This document shows, piece by piece, positions 34,658-43,951 of a stretch of DNA of 64,000 nt. Made by a program: the position numbers and the translations under genes. Source of the stretch: Treponema peruense (GTDB taxonomy: Bacteria > Spirochaetota > Spirochaetia > Treponematales > Treponemataceae); NCBI RefSeq assembly GCF_016117655.1, contig NZ_CP064936.1, positions 558,001-622,000 of the forward strand, written 5' to 3'. The notes beneath the pieces are model-generated. The model saw only the letters and a list, made by a program, of their open reading frames with translations. It searched no databases and was not told the DNA's origin. The first letter of the stretch is position 1; every line of letters begins with the position of its first letter.

Positions 34658-37492
34658 ATGAGAAAACTACTGACTTTTTTTGCTTTGGCACTTTTAACAC
34701 TGGCTGGCTGTAAAAACAGTTTTGACGGCACCACTGCGGAACAGAAAATTCCCGCAAATGCAAATGTTGTTCTGACACTTGCGTCTCCTGCAAGAACAAT
34801 TGCTCCGGGAAAGCTGTCAGAAATCCTTGCTTCTGCAGCAAAAACAGACGGAACAAATTGGACTTTTACTTTTACAAGAACAGATGATGTCCAAGATGTT
34901 ATTACAAAAGAATATGCTGTTTCTGAAACTACTGCATCATTTACTCTGCCCACCGGAACCTACAATATAACAGCAGAACTTTCGTATACAGACGCAACGG
35001 CTGACAAACCATATACATATACAATAGAAGGAAAGTTAACCGGTGTTAAAGTTTCTGACACTCCTGTCAGAGAAACAATTAATATAGCTTTTAAAAAGAC
35101 AGCAGGCGTAACAGGTACTTTGAACTATACCTTTGACTTTTCGAAATGGGGTCAGTTCTTTACAGGAAAGCCTGTGCTTCATTATGCACTCGTAAAACAC
35201 GGCGGTGAATTGACTGATAAAGATTGGAATAAAAAAGAGCTGTATACAACTGCAGATGGGACTACCACTTACAAGTATAAATCTGCACTGGATATGTCGC
35301 TTGCTTCAGATTACTGGGATGTTTACGCGAAAGTTACGGGATACAATGCAGATGATCCAACTCTTGTATACAATATTCCAATCAATGACAACCTTGTAGA
35401 AATTGCAGACGATCTTACAAGTACAGGAAGTATTGTTGTGCCCACTCCTGATCTGGCAAAATCATATTATGTAACATACAACGACGATGAGCAGTCACTC
35501 AAAAACAACGGAACTTTTGAGTTCTCACGCGTTAATCTTTTGAAAGCGTTTGAAAAAGCCAAGTCTCTCAAAGCTTCTATTAAAAATGTAACTTTTAGTT
35601 TGGATAAACTAAAAGGTGATTCACTGGAACTTGATGCCTCAGTTCTTGCTACAGGCAAAACTATTCATTTCCAGATTGCTTCGGGTGCAAGTTTTGACAT
35701 AACCCCCGAAGGATGCCTTGAGTCTGCCAGTGGATTAACTTCTGTTACTTTTGATACTGCTTCCGAAAAGAAAGAAACTGTTAATGTTGCAGACAGTTTT
35801 ATTTCTAATCCTCTTAATGTCACATTAAAAAGTGGAGTTTCACTGAACTGCAAACTGTCAGAAGGTTCTAACGGTGTTAGAATGAATCTTCGTGTTTATG
35901 GTATTGAAAATTACCTTACATCACCTGTTATATCCCTTAACAGTACAACAGCACCTTGTAATACAACAATCTATGATGCAGATGGAAAAGACCCGACAAG
36001 TGAATATACGCTTTCTAAAAAGACTGTTGAAGCGACAGGTACAGAAGCTGCCAAAGCAGAATACTTTATTGTCCCGGCAGGAAGCGGTATTTTAGGTACA
36101 CAAACAATTTCTGAACTTTCTGTAACATGCGCCTATGGCAGTGAAGCGCCTGAATTGACTAAAGATAAATATACGTACACAGGAACGACCCCTTACAATG
36201 ATATCGCTGAAATTGCATTTACTGCAAGCGTAGCAAATGCTGTGTCATATGTCTGGTCATGCTATAACAGCGATACCGAACAGAGGGAAACTCTGTCGGT
36301 CACAGACACCTGCACAGTGAATATAAAAAACACTCCTGCAATTGATGAAAACGGTTTAATAACCATGCTGGTTACTGCAGCTGACTCAGATGGAAATGCG
36401 ACTTCATATGAAGTAAAGTTTACAGTAACAGGTTCAACAATAAACAGCCGTAATATTTTGTGGGATCGCAGTACATATTATGCAGTTTCAAATGATGCAA
36501 TGACTTCTGATTTGTCTTTGTCAAGCCAGACAAGTCTTGGCAACACTGTACTGGACTTTGGTTTTGATGCCAACAAGAACCTGTATACTTTGGATTCTGG
36601 TACTGATGCGAAAACATTAAATTATTACACGAACGTGCTTAAGGAATTTAGTATTACAAGTTCTGCAAATGCGTCAGATACAAGTATCTCAAAGATTGCA
36701 ATTACTTCTAACAAAGTTTATGCTTCCGGTGGCTCTTATTTAAATGAATTTGATCTTCCTCTGGTTGAAGGTTCGACTGCAACTGATGTTACTTCTTCCT
36801 GGACTACTCCTCCTAGTTCAGAAGTAGGTATTGAAACTTATGCCTTGTCTTCACTGGCTGCTGACGACACTTATCTTTATATAGGTTGCAAAGATAGCAG
36901 TTTTGACCAGACACCTTTGTATGTAGTAAAATATGAATTAACTGATTTGAGCACCATTGCAGGAATAGCAAAGCTTGATACATCAAATCTTACATATGAT
37001 AATAATGGTGCTGCAACTTCTTTGACAACAGATATTACAGATATGCTGGTACAGGATGGAAAGCTGTATGTTCTTGCAGCAGGTTATCATATGGATTCAT
37101 ACAGTTACTGTTCAGAGTTTAACGGCAATATGTATGAAATTGACCCGGCTTCTATAACAGATACGACAGTTACAAACGATATGACTGCTCTAGATCCGGT
37201 ATTCAAATTCAGTGATCTGAAAGTTACTGTAAACGAATCTAAAATAACCATCTCTAATCCTTATCCTGCAAAGTTTGTTGCGGTAATGCCCAAAAAACTT
37301 AAGATAGCGATCGACGGAGGTCCTATCATTAAAACTTATACAACAGATGGTAATCTCAGTGATATTTCTGTAACAGATGAAGATTATGTTCTTACTTATG
37401 ACATTGCAGGCAAAACTGCAACCGGTGTGAAATTTAACAACAAAATGTTTAACTTCTCTGCCTCTGGTAGTTCTGGCTTTCTTAAAAACTAA
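34658..37492 (+). CDS. Large exported lipoprotein with Ig-like and propeller-like parts
   Basis: 944 residues. The ATG at 34,658 has GATGAGG upstream; the in-frame ATG at 34,646 overlaps that site. Lipobox LAGC (Cys18). Early residues resemble the preceding lipoprotein (FTLPTGTYNITAELSY). A middle section (VANAVSYVWSCYN, LITMLVTAADSDGNATSYEV) looks Ig-like. The C-terminal 330 residues contain repeated strands such as LDFGFDANKNLYTLDSG and LAADDTYLYIGCKD, as in beta-propellers. Probably on the cell surface; function unknown. Its stop codon shares a base with the glycosyltransferase start (TAATG). Confidence 0.75.
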   Translation: MRKLLTFFALALLTLAGCKNSFDGTTAEQKIPANANVVLTLASPARTIAPGKLSEILASAAKTDGTNWTFTFTRTDDVQDVITKEYAVSETTASFTLPTGTYNITAELSYTDATADKPYTYTIEGKLTGVKVSDTPVRETINIAFKKTAGVTGTLNYTFDFSKWGQFFTGKPVLHYALVKHGGELTDKDWNKKELYTTADGTTTYKYKSALDMSLASDYWDVYAKVTGYNADDPTLVYNIPINDNLVEIADDLTSTGSIVVPTPDLAKSYYVTYNDDEQSLKNNGTFEFSRVNLLKAFEKAKSLKASIKNVTFSLDKLKGDSLELDASVLATGKTIHFQIASGASFDITPEGCLESASGLTSVTFDTASEKKETVNVADSFISNPLNVTLKSGVSLNCKLSEGSNGVRMNLRVYGIENYLTSPVISLNSTTAPCNTTIYDADGKDPTSEYTLSKKTVEATGTEAAKAEYFIVPAGSGILGTQTISELSVTCAYGSEAPELTKDKYTYTGTTPYNDIAEIAFTASVANAVSYVWSCYNSDTEQRETLSVTDTCTVNIKNTPAIDENGLITMLVTAADSDGNATSYEVKFTVTGSTINSRNILWDRSTYYAVSNDAMTSDLSLSSQTSLGNTVLDFGFDANKNLYTLDSGTDAKTLNYYTNVLKEFSITSSANASDTSISKIAITSNKVYASGGSYLNEFDLPLVEGSTATDVTSSWTTPPSSEVGIETYALSSLAADDTYLYIGCKDSSFDQTPLYVVKYELTDLSTIAGIAKLDTSNLTYDNNGAATSLTTDITDMLVQDGKLYVLAAGYHMDSYSYCSEFNGNMYEIDPASITDTTVTNDMTALDPVFKFSDLKVTVNESKITISNPYPAKFVAVMPKKLKIAIDGGPIIKTYTTDGNLSDISVTDEDYVLTYDIAGKTATGVKFNNKMFNFSASGSSGFLKN

Positions 37493-38490
37493 TGTTCTTT
37501 TCTAAAAAAACGGCGCCCTTTGTTTCTGTATGCATACCCGTTTACAAAACAGAGGGCGTTCTTTTGCGCTGTCTTGAAAGTGTTGCCGCGCAGGATTTTG
37601 ACGCAATCGAAATTATCGTTGTAGATGACTGCAGTCCCGGCAAAGATGAGCGCGGCCGTTCCTGTAAAAGTATTGCTGCTGCTTTTAAAAAACAGTGCAA
37701 GATTCCGCTTGTGTATATAAGGCATGAGCGCAACAAAGGTCTTTTGGAAGCAAGGCGCACGGCTGTTTTTGAAGCATCGGGAACGTACATAATGTGCCTT
37801 GACAGCGATGACTGTCTTTTGCCCGGTGCAGTACGCTCTTTGTACAGCGCGGCTCTCGAGTCCAAAGCAGATATTGTTCAGGGCAGGGCAAATGTTTTTT
37901 CAGAAGGCAGTGCTTCGGAGCAGCGTATTCAATCTGTAAAAGAAAAAATGAAAGTTCACGAAGGCATTCTTTCTGGCAAAGAAATTGTGTCTGACTGGCT
38001 TTTATCGCGGGAACATTCTTGTTTTTTGTGGGGACGGCTTGTTTCCCGCGAATGTTATCTTAACGCGCTGGAATGTATTCCGCCTGTGTGGTGTACAATG
38101 GCCGAAGACGTTCTGCAGTATTTTTTTATTGCGCTCAAGGCAGACTCTTACTGCGGAATAAATGCTGCGGTTTACGATTACTGTGTTGACCATGGCATTT
38201 CTTCATGCACAAAAATAGAAGACTTGGCGCGCTGGGAAAAAGTATGTTCTGCCTCTTCTGTGTTTACTGTAATTTTTTCTTATCTTGACGAACACCCGTC
38301 GGCAGTTTCTGAAAGCGTGCTTATTGAATTAAAAAAAATGTGTCTCTGGTATGTAAAAAACAATCTGGAGCAGCTTAACGCCACCGTTTCAGAAGAACTA
38401 AAACCCGCTGCCCTCGAAAAAATGTACGACTACTGGGGCCGCAGCCTGGTAGAAGAAGTACAGTTTTCTGATAGCATACAGTCATCTTGA
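37492..38490 (+). CDS. Family 2 glycosyltransferase
   Basis: 332 residues. GT-A fold: VSVCIPVYKTEGVLLRCLESV and IIVVDDCSPG at the N-terminus bind the nucleotide sugar; YIMCLDSDDCLLPGAV holds the metal-binding DSDD; a conserved acidic MAEDVLQYFF occurs near residue 205. No membrane segment. Translationally coupled to the lipoprotein by a one-base overlap, so it may glycosylate that surface product or a shared glycan; this is inference from position. Substrates unknown. Confidence 0.9.
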   Translation: MFFSKKTAPFVSVCIPVYKTEGVLLRCLESVAAQDFDAIEIIVVDDCSPGKDERGRSCKSIAAAFKKQCKIPLVYIRHERNKGLLEARRTAVFEASGTYIMCLDSDDCLLPGAVRSLYSAALESKADIVQGRANVFSEGSASEQRIQSVKEKMKVHEGILSGKEIVSDWLLSREHSCFLWGRLVSRECYLNALECIPPVWCTMAEDVLQYFFIALKADSYCGINAAVYDYCVDHGISSCTKIEDLARWEKVCSASSVFTVIFSYLDEHPSAVSESVLIELKKMCLWYVKNNLEQLNATVSEELKPAALEKMYDYWGRSLVEEVQFSDSIQSS

Positions 38491-38552
38491 TGTTCTAATA
38501 AATTTGTTTACAAATATGAATTGATGTGTTACATCGTAATAGGAGGTTGGAT

Positions 38553-38855
38553 ATGCAGTCAAAAACTGTTACTGTAACATTTAGAACTGAGCCAGAAGTA
38601 AAAGAACGTGCAGAAAATATATTTAATTCTATAGGATTAACGCTATCATCTGCAATAGAAATGTTTTTACATCAAACTGTAAACACAAACCGATATCCGT
38701 GTTCTTTGGATACTGGTGTTACTTCAAATATTGAAGATACCAGCAATACTTATCCGCCGGGATTTTTTTCTTTATTTGGTTGTAATCCGCAGGATGAACT
38801 TGTAGTTCCTGAAGAACTGCCTTTTTCGTTTGATTCTCCAAGGGAAACTTTATGA
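38553..38855 (+). CDS. RelB/DinJ-family antitoxin, orphan
   Basis: 100 residues from the ATG preceded by a perfect AGGAGG. TVTVTFRTEPEVKERAENIF and TLSSAIEMFLHQTV make the ribbon-helix-helix of RelB/DinJ antitoxins; the C-terminal half is a poorly structured tail for toxin binding. The next frame overlaps by four bases and begins like a toxin but is broken, so this antitoxin has lost its partner. Confidence 0.85.
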   Translation: MQSKTVTVTFRTEPEVKERAENIFNSIGLTLSSAIEMFLHQTVNTNRYPCSLDTGVTSNIEDTSNTYPPGFFSLFGCNPQDELVVPEELPFSFDSPRETL

Positions 38856-38914
38856 TTTATTTTATAGATACCAATAAAAAAGAGCCTGTCTTTTTATCAA
38901 GGCAGGCTCTTTAA
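38852..38914 (+). pseudogene. Start of a PIN toxin cut off after about nine codons
   Basis: MIYFIDTNKK matches the N-terminus of VapC-type PIN toxins (catalytic Asp in IDTN), with the ATGA overlap to the antitoxin stop. From codon 9 or 10 the sequence is the acetate kinase terminator, whose hairpin encodes the rest of the 20-residue frame. Confidence 0.7.
38875..38910 (-). terminator. Terminator of ackA
   Basis: AGAGCCTG (38,881-38,888) with CAGGCTCT (38,903-38,910); the T-run is on the minus-strand side. Confidence 0.88.
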
Positions 38915-38928
38915 GAATTAATCTTCTA

Positions 38929-40266
38929 TTACGGACGGACGATTACGTCTGCGAGGTGCGGGCGTTTTTCCAGGTCCTTTTTAAGACCTTCTTCTCTTGC
39001 CTTGTTTACGTAAGAAGGATCCTGGAAGCTGTATGTAAAGTTTGTGTGAACGTCGTATGTTCCCTTCATTAGGGCATATGCGTCTTCTGTCATTACAAGC
39101 TCTTCGTCTGTAGGAATAACAAAAATCTTTGTTTCGCTGTCGTCTGCGCTTATGCAGGTTTCGGCATTTCCTGTAAATGACCAGTCATTCTTCTGTGCAT
39201 CAATCTTAATGCCGTACTTTTCGAGTCCGCTGCATGCCTTGAATCTTGTAATAGGTCCGCGCTCACCAACACCGGCTGTAAATACGATTGCATCTACATG
39301 GCCAAGTTCTGCCATAAAAGCTCCAATGTATTTTTTGATTCTGAGCGCTTCCATTTCTATACAAAGCTGGCACTGTTTGTCGCCTTCGGCAGCGGCAATT
39401 TCTATATCGCGACGGTCAGAAAATCTTCCTGTAATTCCAAGACATCCGCTCTTTTTGTTAAGGGCAGTGTCCATTTCGTCTGCAGTCATTCCGGTTTTGC
39501 GCATGATGTAGAAAGGAAGTGCCGGGTCAATGTCACCTGAGCGTGTTCCCATTACAAGGCCTTCAAGCGGTGTAATTCCCATTGTTGTGTCATAGCACTG
39601 ACCGTTTTTTACAGCGCACATTGAAGAACCGTTTCCGATGTGGCAGATAATTAAATTTGTATCTTTTGGAGCTTTGTGTAAAAGAACAGAAGCGCGCTTT
39701 GCGGTGTAAAGGAAAGATGTTCCGTGGAAACCGTAGCGGCGTGCGTGGTACTTTGTATACCATTCGCGTGGAATTGCATACATAAATGTTTCTTCGGGCA
39801 TTGTCTGGTGCCAGGCTGTGTCCATAACTGCGCAGTGAGGAACATCTGGCATTACTTTCTGTGCAGCTTCAATTCCCATAATGTTTGCCGGCATGTGGAG
39901 TGGTCCAAGGTCAATTACTGAACGGAATGTATCAAGAACTTCGGGAGTAATAAGAACTGATTTTGTGAATTTGTCTCCTCCGTGAAGAACGCGGTGTCCT
40001 ACAGCCTTGATTACAGACATATCCGGAATAACGCCGATTTCCTTGTCGGTGATTGTCTTGAGTATAAGCTCAATTGCTTCCTTGTGTGTAGGGCAGGGAC
40101 TTTTGATTTCTGTTTTGTTTCCCTTTGCCTTGTGTGTGATTCCTGAACCGTCGATTCCTATTCTTTCGACGACACCATTGGCCAGAACATCTTTGTTGTC
40201 CCAGTCGTAAACCTGATACTTAGCGGAAGAAGATCCGCAGTTCAAAGTAAGGATTACCATAGCCAT
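38929..40266 (-). CDS. ackA: Acetate kinase
   Basis: Makes ATP and acetate from acetyl phosphate, the energy-yielding step of fermentation. 445 residues from the ATG at 40,266, preceded by GAGG eight bases before; the ATG at 40,278 overlaps that site. [40 protein letters not shown] and [11 protein letters not shown] are the ASKHA-type acetate kinase signatures. phosphotransacetylase is not adjacent. Divergent from ygiQ. Confidence 0.96.
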   Translation of the reverse strand: MAMVILTLNCGSSSAKYQVYDWDNKDVLANGVVERIGIDGSGITHKAKGNKTEIKSPCPTHKEAIELILKTITDKEIGVIPDMSVIKAVGHRVLHGGDKFTKSVLITPEVLDTFRSVIDLGPLHMPANIMGIEAAQKVMPDVPHCAVMDTAWHQTMPEETFMYAIPREWYTKYHARRYGFHGTSFLYTAKRASVLLHKAPKDTNLIICHIGNGSSMCAVKNGQCYDTTMGITPLEGLVMGTRSGDIDPALPFYIMRKTGMTADEMDTALNKKSGCLGITGRFSDRRDIEIAAAEGDKQCQLCIEMEALRIKKYIGAFMAELGHVDAIVFTAGVGERGPITRFKACSGLEKYGIKIDAQKNDWSFTGNAETCISADDSETKIFVIPTDEELVMTEDAYALMKGTYDVHTNFTYSFQDPSYVNKAREEGLKKDLEKRPHLADVIVRP

Positions 40267-40304
40267 AAAATGCCTCATAATAAATGTGTTTTTAACGTGT
40301 TCCC

Positions 40305-40333
40305 ATTATATAAAAAAAAAGCCGTTTTTGGAA
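40305..40333 (-). promoter_or_regulatory. Promoter of ackA
   Basis: TTCCAA (40,333-40,328), 17-bp spacer, TATAAT (40,310-40,305); leader of about 35 bases with a ribosome binding site. Confidence 0.6.
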
Positions 40334-40337
40334 GTAG

Positions 40338-40366
40338 TGGCACTACCGTAAAAAATATTGTATTCT
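40338..40366 (+). promoter_or_regulatory. Promoter for leaderless ygiQ mRNA
   Basis: TGGCAC (40,338-40,343), 17-bp spacer, TATTCT (40,361-40,366), six bases to the ATG at 40,373. Back-to-back with the ackA promoter. Confidence 0.6.
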
Positions 40367-40372
40367 GTTACT

Positions 40373-42355
40373 ATGTCCAGTGAATTTTTACCTGTAACCT
40401 TAAAGGAACTCAATGAGCGCGGAATTGCGCAGCCCGATTTTGTGTTTGTAAGCGGAGATGCCTATGTAGACCATGCATCTTTTGCGGCAGCCCTTTTGGG
40501 AAGACTTCTTGAAGCAAACGGATATTCCGTGGGAATTATTGCACAACCCGACTGGCATTCCCCGCAGCCGTTTACGGTTTTTGGACGGCCGCGTCTGGCA
40601 TTTCTTGTAAGCGCAGGTGCCATGGACAGCATGGTTTCAAATTATACGGCAAACAACAAGCCGCGTTCAGAAGATGCCTATGCCCACGGAGGAGTTGCCG
40701 GCCACAGACCAGACCGAGCACTTGTTCAGTATACGGCAAGAATAAGGGAAGCGTACAAGGGGGGTCCCGTAATTATAGGCGGAATCGAAGCGTCTTTACG
40801 CAGATGCGCACACTACGATTACTGGTCAAACACGGTAAAGCGCTCGGTGCTTCTTGACTCAAAGGCCGATCTTCTCATTTACGGAATGGGCGAACACGCA
40901 ATTTTGGAAATAGCACAGAAACTTGCCGAAGGAATTCCTGTAAGACAGATTCGTGATGTACGCGGAACCTGCTGGTATACCGGAAAAAAAGACGAGCTTC
41001 CGCCATATGTAGAACCGCTTGAAGAACAGACGCTTGCTGTAGAAAACTGCAGCGCGCGCGAAATTCCCGAAGCGACTTTCATTGCGGCAAATGCAGGAAA
41101 AGAAGAATTGAAGAGCATGCCAATAATTGCAGCCGGCGTTCCACAGAACACAGCAATTATGCTCCCGCCGTTTGCCGCAGTTTCAAAAAATACATCATCT
41201 TCAAAAGAACTGTTCGCGCTCTCATACATTGTGCAGGAACAAAACACCGACGCCATAAACGGCCGCACGCTCATAGAACCGAGTGAAAGCCGCTATGTCG
41301 TGCAGAACCCGGCGTCGCTTCCACTTACGACAAAGGAATTCGACGCGCTGTACGAACTTCCGTTTACAAGACGCTGGCACCCTATGTATGATGTTCCGGC
41401 AGAAAACAAAAAGACAGGAGTACCGGCTCTTGCAGAAGTAAAATTCAGTCTTACGAGCTGCCGCGGTTGTTTCGGAGCATGCAGTTTCTGCGCAATAACT
41501 TTTCACCAGGGACGCAGAATACAGTCCCGCAGCGGCGACAGTCTTGTACGTGAAGCGCGCACAATGACAGAAGATGCCGACTTTAAAGGATACATTCATG
41601 ATGTAGGCGGACCCACTGCAAACTTCAGGCACGATGCATGCGACCTTCAGAAAAAAAACGGCGCCTGTAAAAACCGCGACTGTCTTGGAACAAACCCGTG
41701 CAAAAACGTAAAGGCAGACCACACCGAATACCTGGACATTCTGCGCCGCTTGAAGTCCCTTCCTAAAGTAAAAAAAGTTTTTATCAGAAGCGGAATCCGT
41801 TTTGACTATCTGCTTATGGACAAAAACCGTGAATTTTTTTATGAACTTTGCCGCGACCATGTTTCGGGCCAGTTAAAAGTCGCACCGGAACACACAGATG
41901 ACGGAGTGCTTCGTCTTATGAGAAAAAGTACGCATTCTGTTTACGAAGAGTTTTCGCGTGAGTATGCAAAAATAAATTCAGAGTTGAATAAAAAGCAGTA
42001 TCTTGTTCCTTATTATATTGCGGGTCACCCCGGAGCCGGACTTAACGAAGCAATTGAAGTTGCGCTTTATTTGAAAAAGACAGGCTTTGTTCCCGACCAG
42101 GTACAGGACTTTTATCCAACCCCCGGAAGTCTTGCAACGTGCATGTATTACACAGGCTTTAATCCTCATGAAACAACTCCTGACGGTCATCTTGAACGTG
42201 TATATGTCGCAAGGGGAGGTCATGAAAGGCGTCTGCAGAGGGCGCTTCTTCAGTTCAACCGCAGTGAAAATATTCCGCTTGTAAAAGAAGCATTAAGAAC
42301 TGCCGGCCGCGAAGATTTGCTTTCTGTTTTTTACCCGCGTTCTTTCAGAAGATAA
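40373..42355 (+). CDS. ygiQ: YgiQ-family radical SAM protein
   Basis: 660 residues. The N-terminal part (FVFVSGDAYVDHASFAAALL) is the YgiQ-type domain related to B12-binding folds; the radical SAM cluster motif is SCRGCFGACSFCAI (C-x3-C-x2-C), with VGGPTANF and a Cys-rich insert (CDLQKKNGACKNRDC) that may hold a second cluster. C-terminal FYPTPGSLATCMYYTGF is conserved. The reaction of this family is not known. Start chosen at 40,373 because a promoter -10 box lies six bases upstream. Confidence 0.92.
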   Translation: MSSEFLPVTLKELNERGIAQPDFVFVSGDAYVDHASFAAALLGRLLEANGYSVGIIAQPDWHSPQPFTVFGRPRLAFLVSAGAMDSMVSNYTANNKPRSEDAYAHGGVAGHRPDRALVQYTARIREAYKGGPVIIGGIEASLRRCAHYDYWSNTVKRSVLLDSKADLLIYGMGEHAILEIAQKLAEGIPVRQIRDVRGTCWYTGKKDELPPYVEPLEEQTLAVENCSAREIPEATFIAANAGKEELKSMPIIAAGVPQNTAIMLPPFAAVSKNTSSSKELFALSYIVQEQNTDAINGRTLIEPSESRYVVQNPASLPLTTKEFDALYELPFTRRWHPMYDVPAENKKTGVPALAEVKFSLTSCRGCFGACSFCAITFHQGRRIQSRSGDSLVREARTMTEDADFKGYIHDVGGPTANFRHDACDLQKKNGACKNRDCLGTNPCKNVKADHTEYLDILRRLKSLPKVKKVFIRSGIRFDYLLMDKNREFFYELCRDHVSGQLKVAPEHTDDGVLRLMRKSTHSVYEEFSREYAKINSELNKKQYLVPYYIAGHPGAGLNEAIEVALYLKKTGFVPDQVQDFYPTPGSLATCMYYTGFNPHETTPDGHLERVYVARGGHERRLQRALLQFNRSENIPLVKEALRTAGREDLLSVFYPRSFRR

Positions 42356-42395
42356 AAAAACCGCCGCTCCCGAAAACAAGAGTGGCGGTTTTTTC
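42354..42395. terminator. Bidirectional terminator between ygiQ and gatB
   Basis: ACCGCCGCTC (42,360-42,369) pairs with GAGTGGCGGT (42,380-42,389), A-run and T-run on either side. Confidence 0.9.
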
Positions 42396-42410
42396 TGCTG
42401 AATCTGAAAA

Positions 42411-43949
42411 TTACAGTGCAGAAAGTTTCTTTTCTACAAGTTCTTTTGCCATTGCAGGGTTTGCCTTTCCGTGTGACTCTTTCATGACCTGACCCACCAG
42501 CCAGCCCAGAACGTTTGTTTTTCCGCTCTTGAAGTCAGAAACGGCTTTTTCATTTGCAGAAATTACCTTGTCTACAATTGCTTCTATTGCATTGTTGTCG
42601 CTTACAACTTCCATGCCTTCTTCTTTGATAATCTGTGAAGGCATTTTTGCAGTTTCGAGCATCTTTGCAAAAACAATTTTTCCCTGTGCAGAAGAAATCT
42701 TCTTTGAGTCAATTGCGTTTACAAGTTCAGAAATATGGGCCGGCGTAATGTTTACGTCGCTTATTGTTTTCTTTTCTTCGTTGAGCTTTGCAAGAAGTTC
42801 CGTAAGAATAATGTTTGCAGTTCGCTTGGCATCTTTTGTTCCGGCTGCGGCTTCTTCAAACCACATTGCAAGATCGCGTGAAGAAGTAAGTGTTTCTACA
42901 TCAAAGTCAGAAAGACCGTACTCTTTTTTGAGGCGCGTTCTCTTTGCTTCGGGAAGTTCACCTACACGTTTTGCGGCGCGCTCGATGATGCTTTCTTCTA
43001 CGGTAAACGGCTTTATGTCGGGCTCTACAACAAAGCGGTAGTCAACAAAAGAATTCTTTGTACGCTGGATAACGGTTTTTCCGTGTTCTTCGTCCCAGCC
43101 CATTGTTACCTTAAAGCCAGGATTGAATTCCTGTCTGTCTTCCTGAAATTCCTTAAGCTGTCTCTGTGCTTCGTATGTGCATGCGTCGCGGATGGAACGG
43201 AATGAGTTAAGGTTTTTGATTTCAGAAATAGGTGTGTGCCAGAGCTTTCCGTCTTCCCAGACATTAAGGTTAATGTTGGCATCGCATCTCATGTTTCCTT
43301 CTTCGAGGTTACCGTTTGTAACTTTTACATAGCGCAGAATTTCCTGAACAGTTTCCATAAAAAGGGCTGCTTCTTCAGGACTTGTCATGTCAGGTTTTGT
43401 AACAATTTCTATAAGCGGTGTTCCTGAGCGGTTGTAGTCAATGTAAGAATGTTTTCCCGGAAGGTGAAGCGATTTACCTACGTCTTCTTCGAGGTGAATC
43501 CTTTCTACGCGAACACGGCGGTATTTTCCGTTGTCAACGATGCAGTCGTCTCCCTTAAAGTTTTTGCTGCGGCATTTTGCACCGCCTTCACGCTCGTCTT
43601 CGGGATACTTTGACATTGGAAGGTCAACGTAGCCGTCAGTACACAAAGGAAGGTCGTACTGTGTAATCTGGTATCCTTTGGCAAGGTCGGGGTAAAAATA
43701 GTGCTTGCGGTCAAACTTTGTAAAGCGCGAAATATTGCAGTTGAGTGCAAGACCTGCGACAGAACCAAGTTCAACATAGCCTTTGCTTACACGCGGCATT
43801 GCTCCCGGAAGTCCAAGACATACAGGACAGACTCGTGTGTTTGGCATTCCGCCGTAACGGTTTTCACATGCACAGAATGCCTTTGTTTTTGTAAGAAGCT
43901 GGGTGTGAATTTCGCAGCCGATTACAATTTCCCATTTATCTATAGCCAT
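42411..43949 (-). CDS. gatB: Aspartyl/glutamyl-tRNA amidotransferase subunit B
   Basis: tRNA-binding kinase subunit of GatCAB, which converts Glu-tRNA(Gln) and Asp-tRNA(Asn) to the amides. 512 residues. GCEIHTQL at the N-terminus, CPVCLGLPGAMP, DRKHYFYPDLAKGYQITQYD and the C-terminal YqeY-like domain (NVLGWLVGQVMKESHGKANP) are diagnostic. GGAGG before the ATG. Two bases after gatA; last gene of gatCAB. Confidence 0.97.
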   Translation of the reverse strand: MAIDKWEIVIGCEIHTQLLTKTKAFCACENRYGGMPNTRVCPVCLGLPGAMPRVSKGYVELGSVAGLALNCNISRFTKFDRKHYFYPDLAKGYQITQYDLPLCTDGYVDLPMSKYPEDEREGGAKCRSKNFKGDDCIVDNGKYRRVRVERIHLEEDVGKSLHLPGKHSYIDYNRSGTPLIEIVTKPDMTSPEEAALFMETVQEILRYVKVTNGNLEEGNMRCDANINLNVWEDGKLWHTPISEIKNLNSFRSIRDACTYEAQRQLKEFQEDRQEFNPGFKVTMGWDEEHGKTVIQRTKNSFVDYRFVVEPDIKPFTVEESIIERAAKRVGELPEAKRTRLKKEYGLSDFDVETLTSSRDLAMWFEEAAAGTKDAKRTANIILTELLAKLNEEKKTISDVNITPAHISELVNAIDSKKISSAQGKIVFAKMLETAKMPSQIIKEEGMEVVSDNNAIEAIVDKVISANEKAVSDFKSGKTNVLGWLVGQVMKESHGKANPAMAKELVEKKLSAL

Positions 43950-43951
43950 AA

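Noticed and set aside
38852-38914. Functional 20-residue peptide
   Set aside because: Only the first nine or so codons resemble a PIN toxin; the rest is the ackA terminator hairpin.
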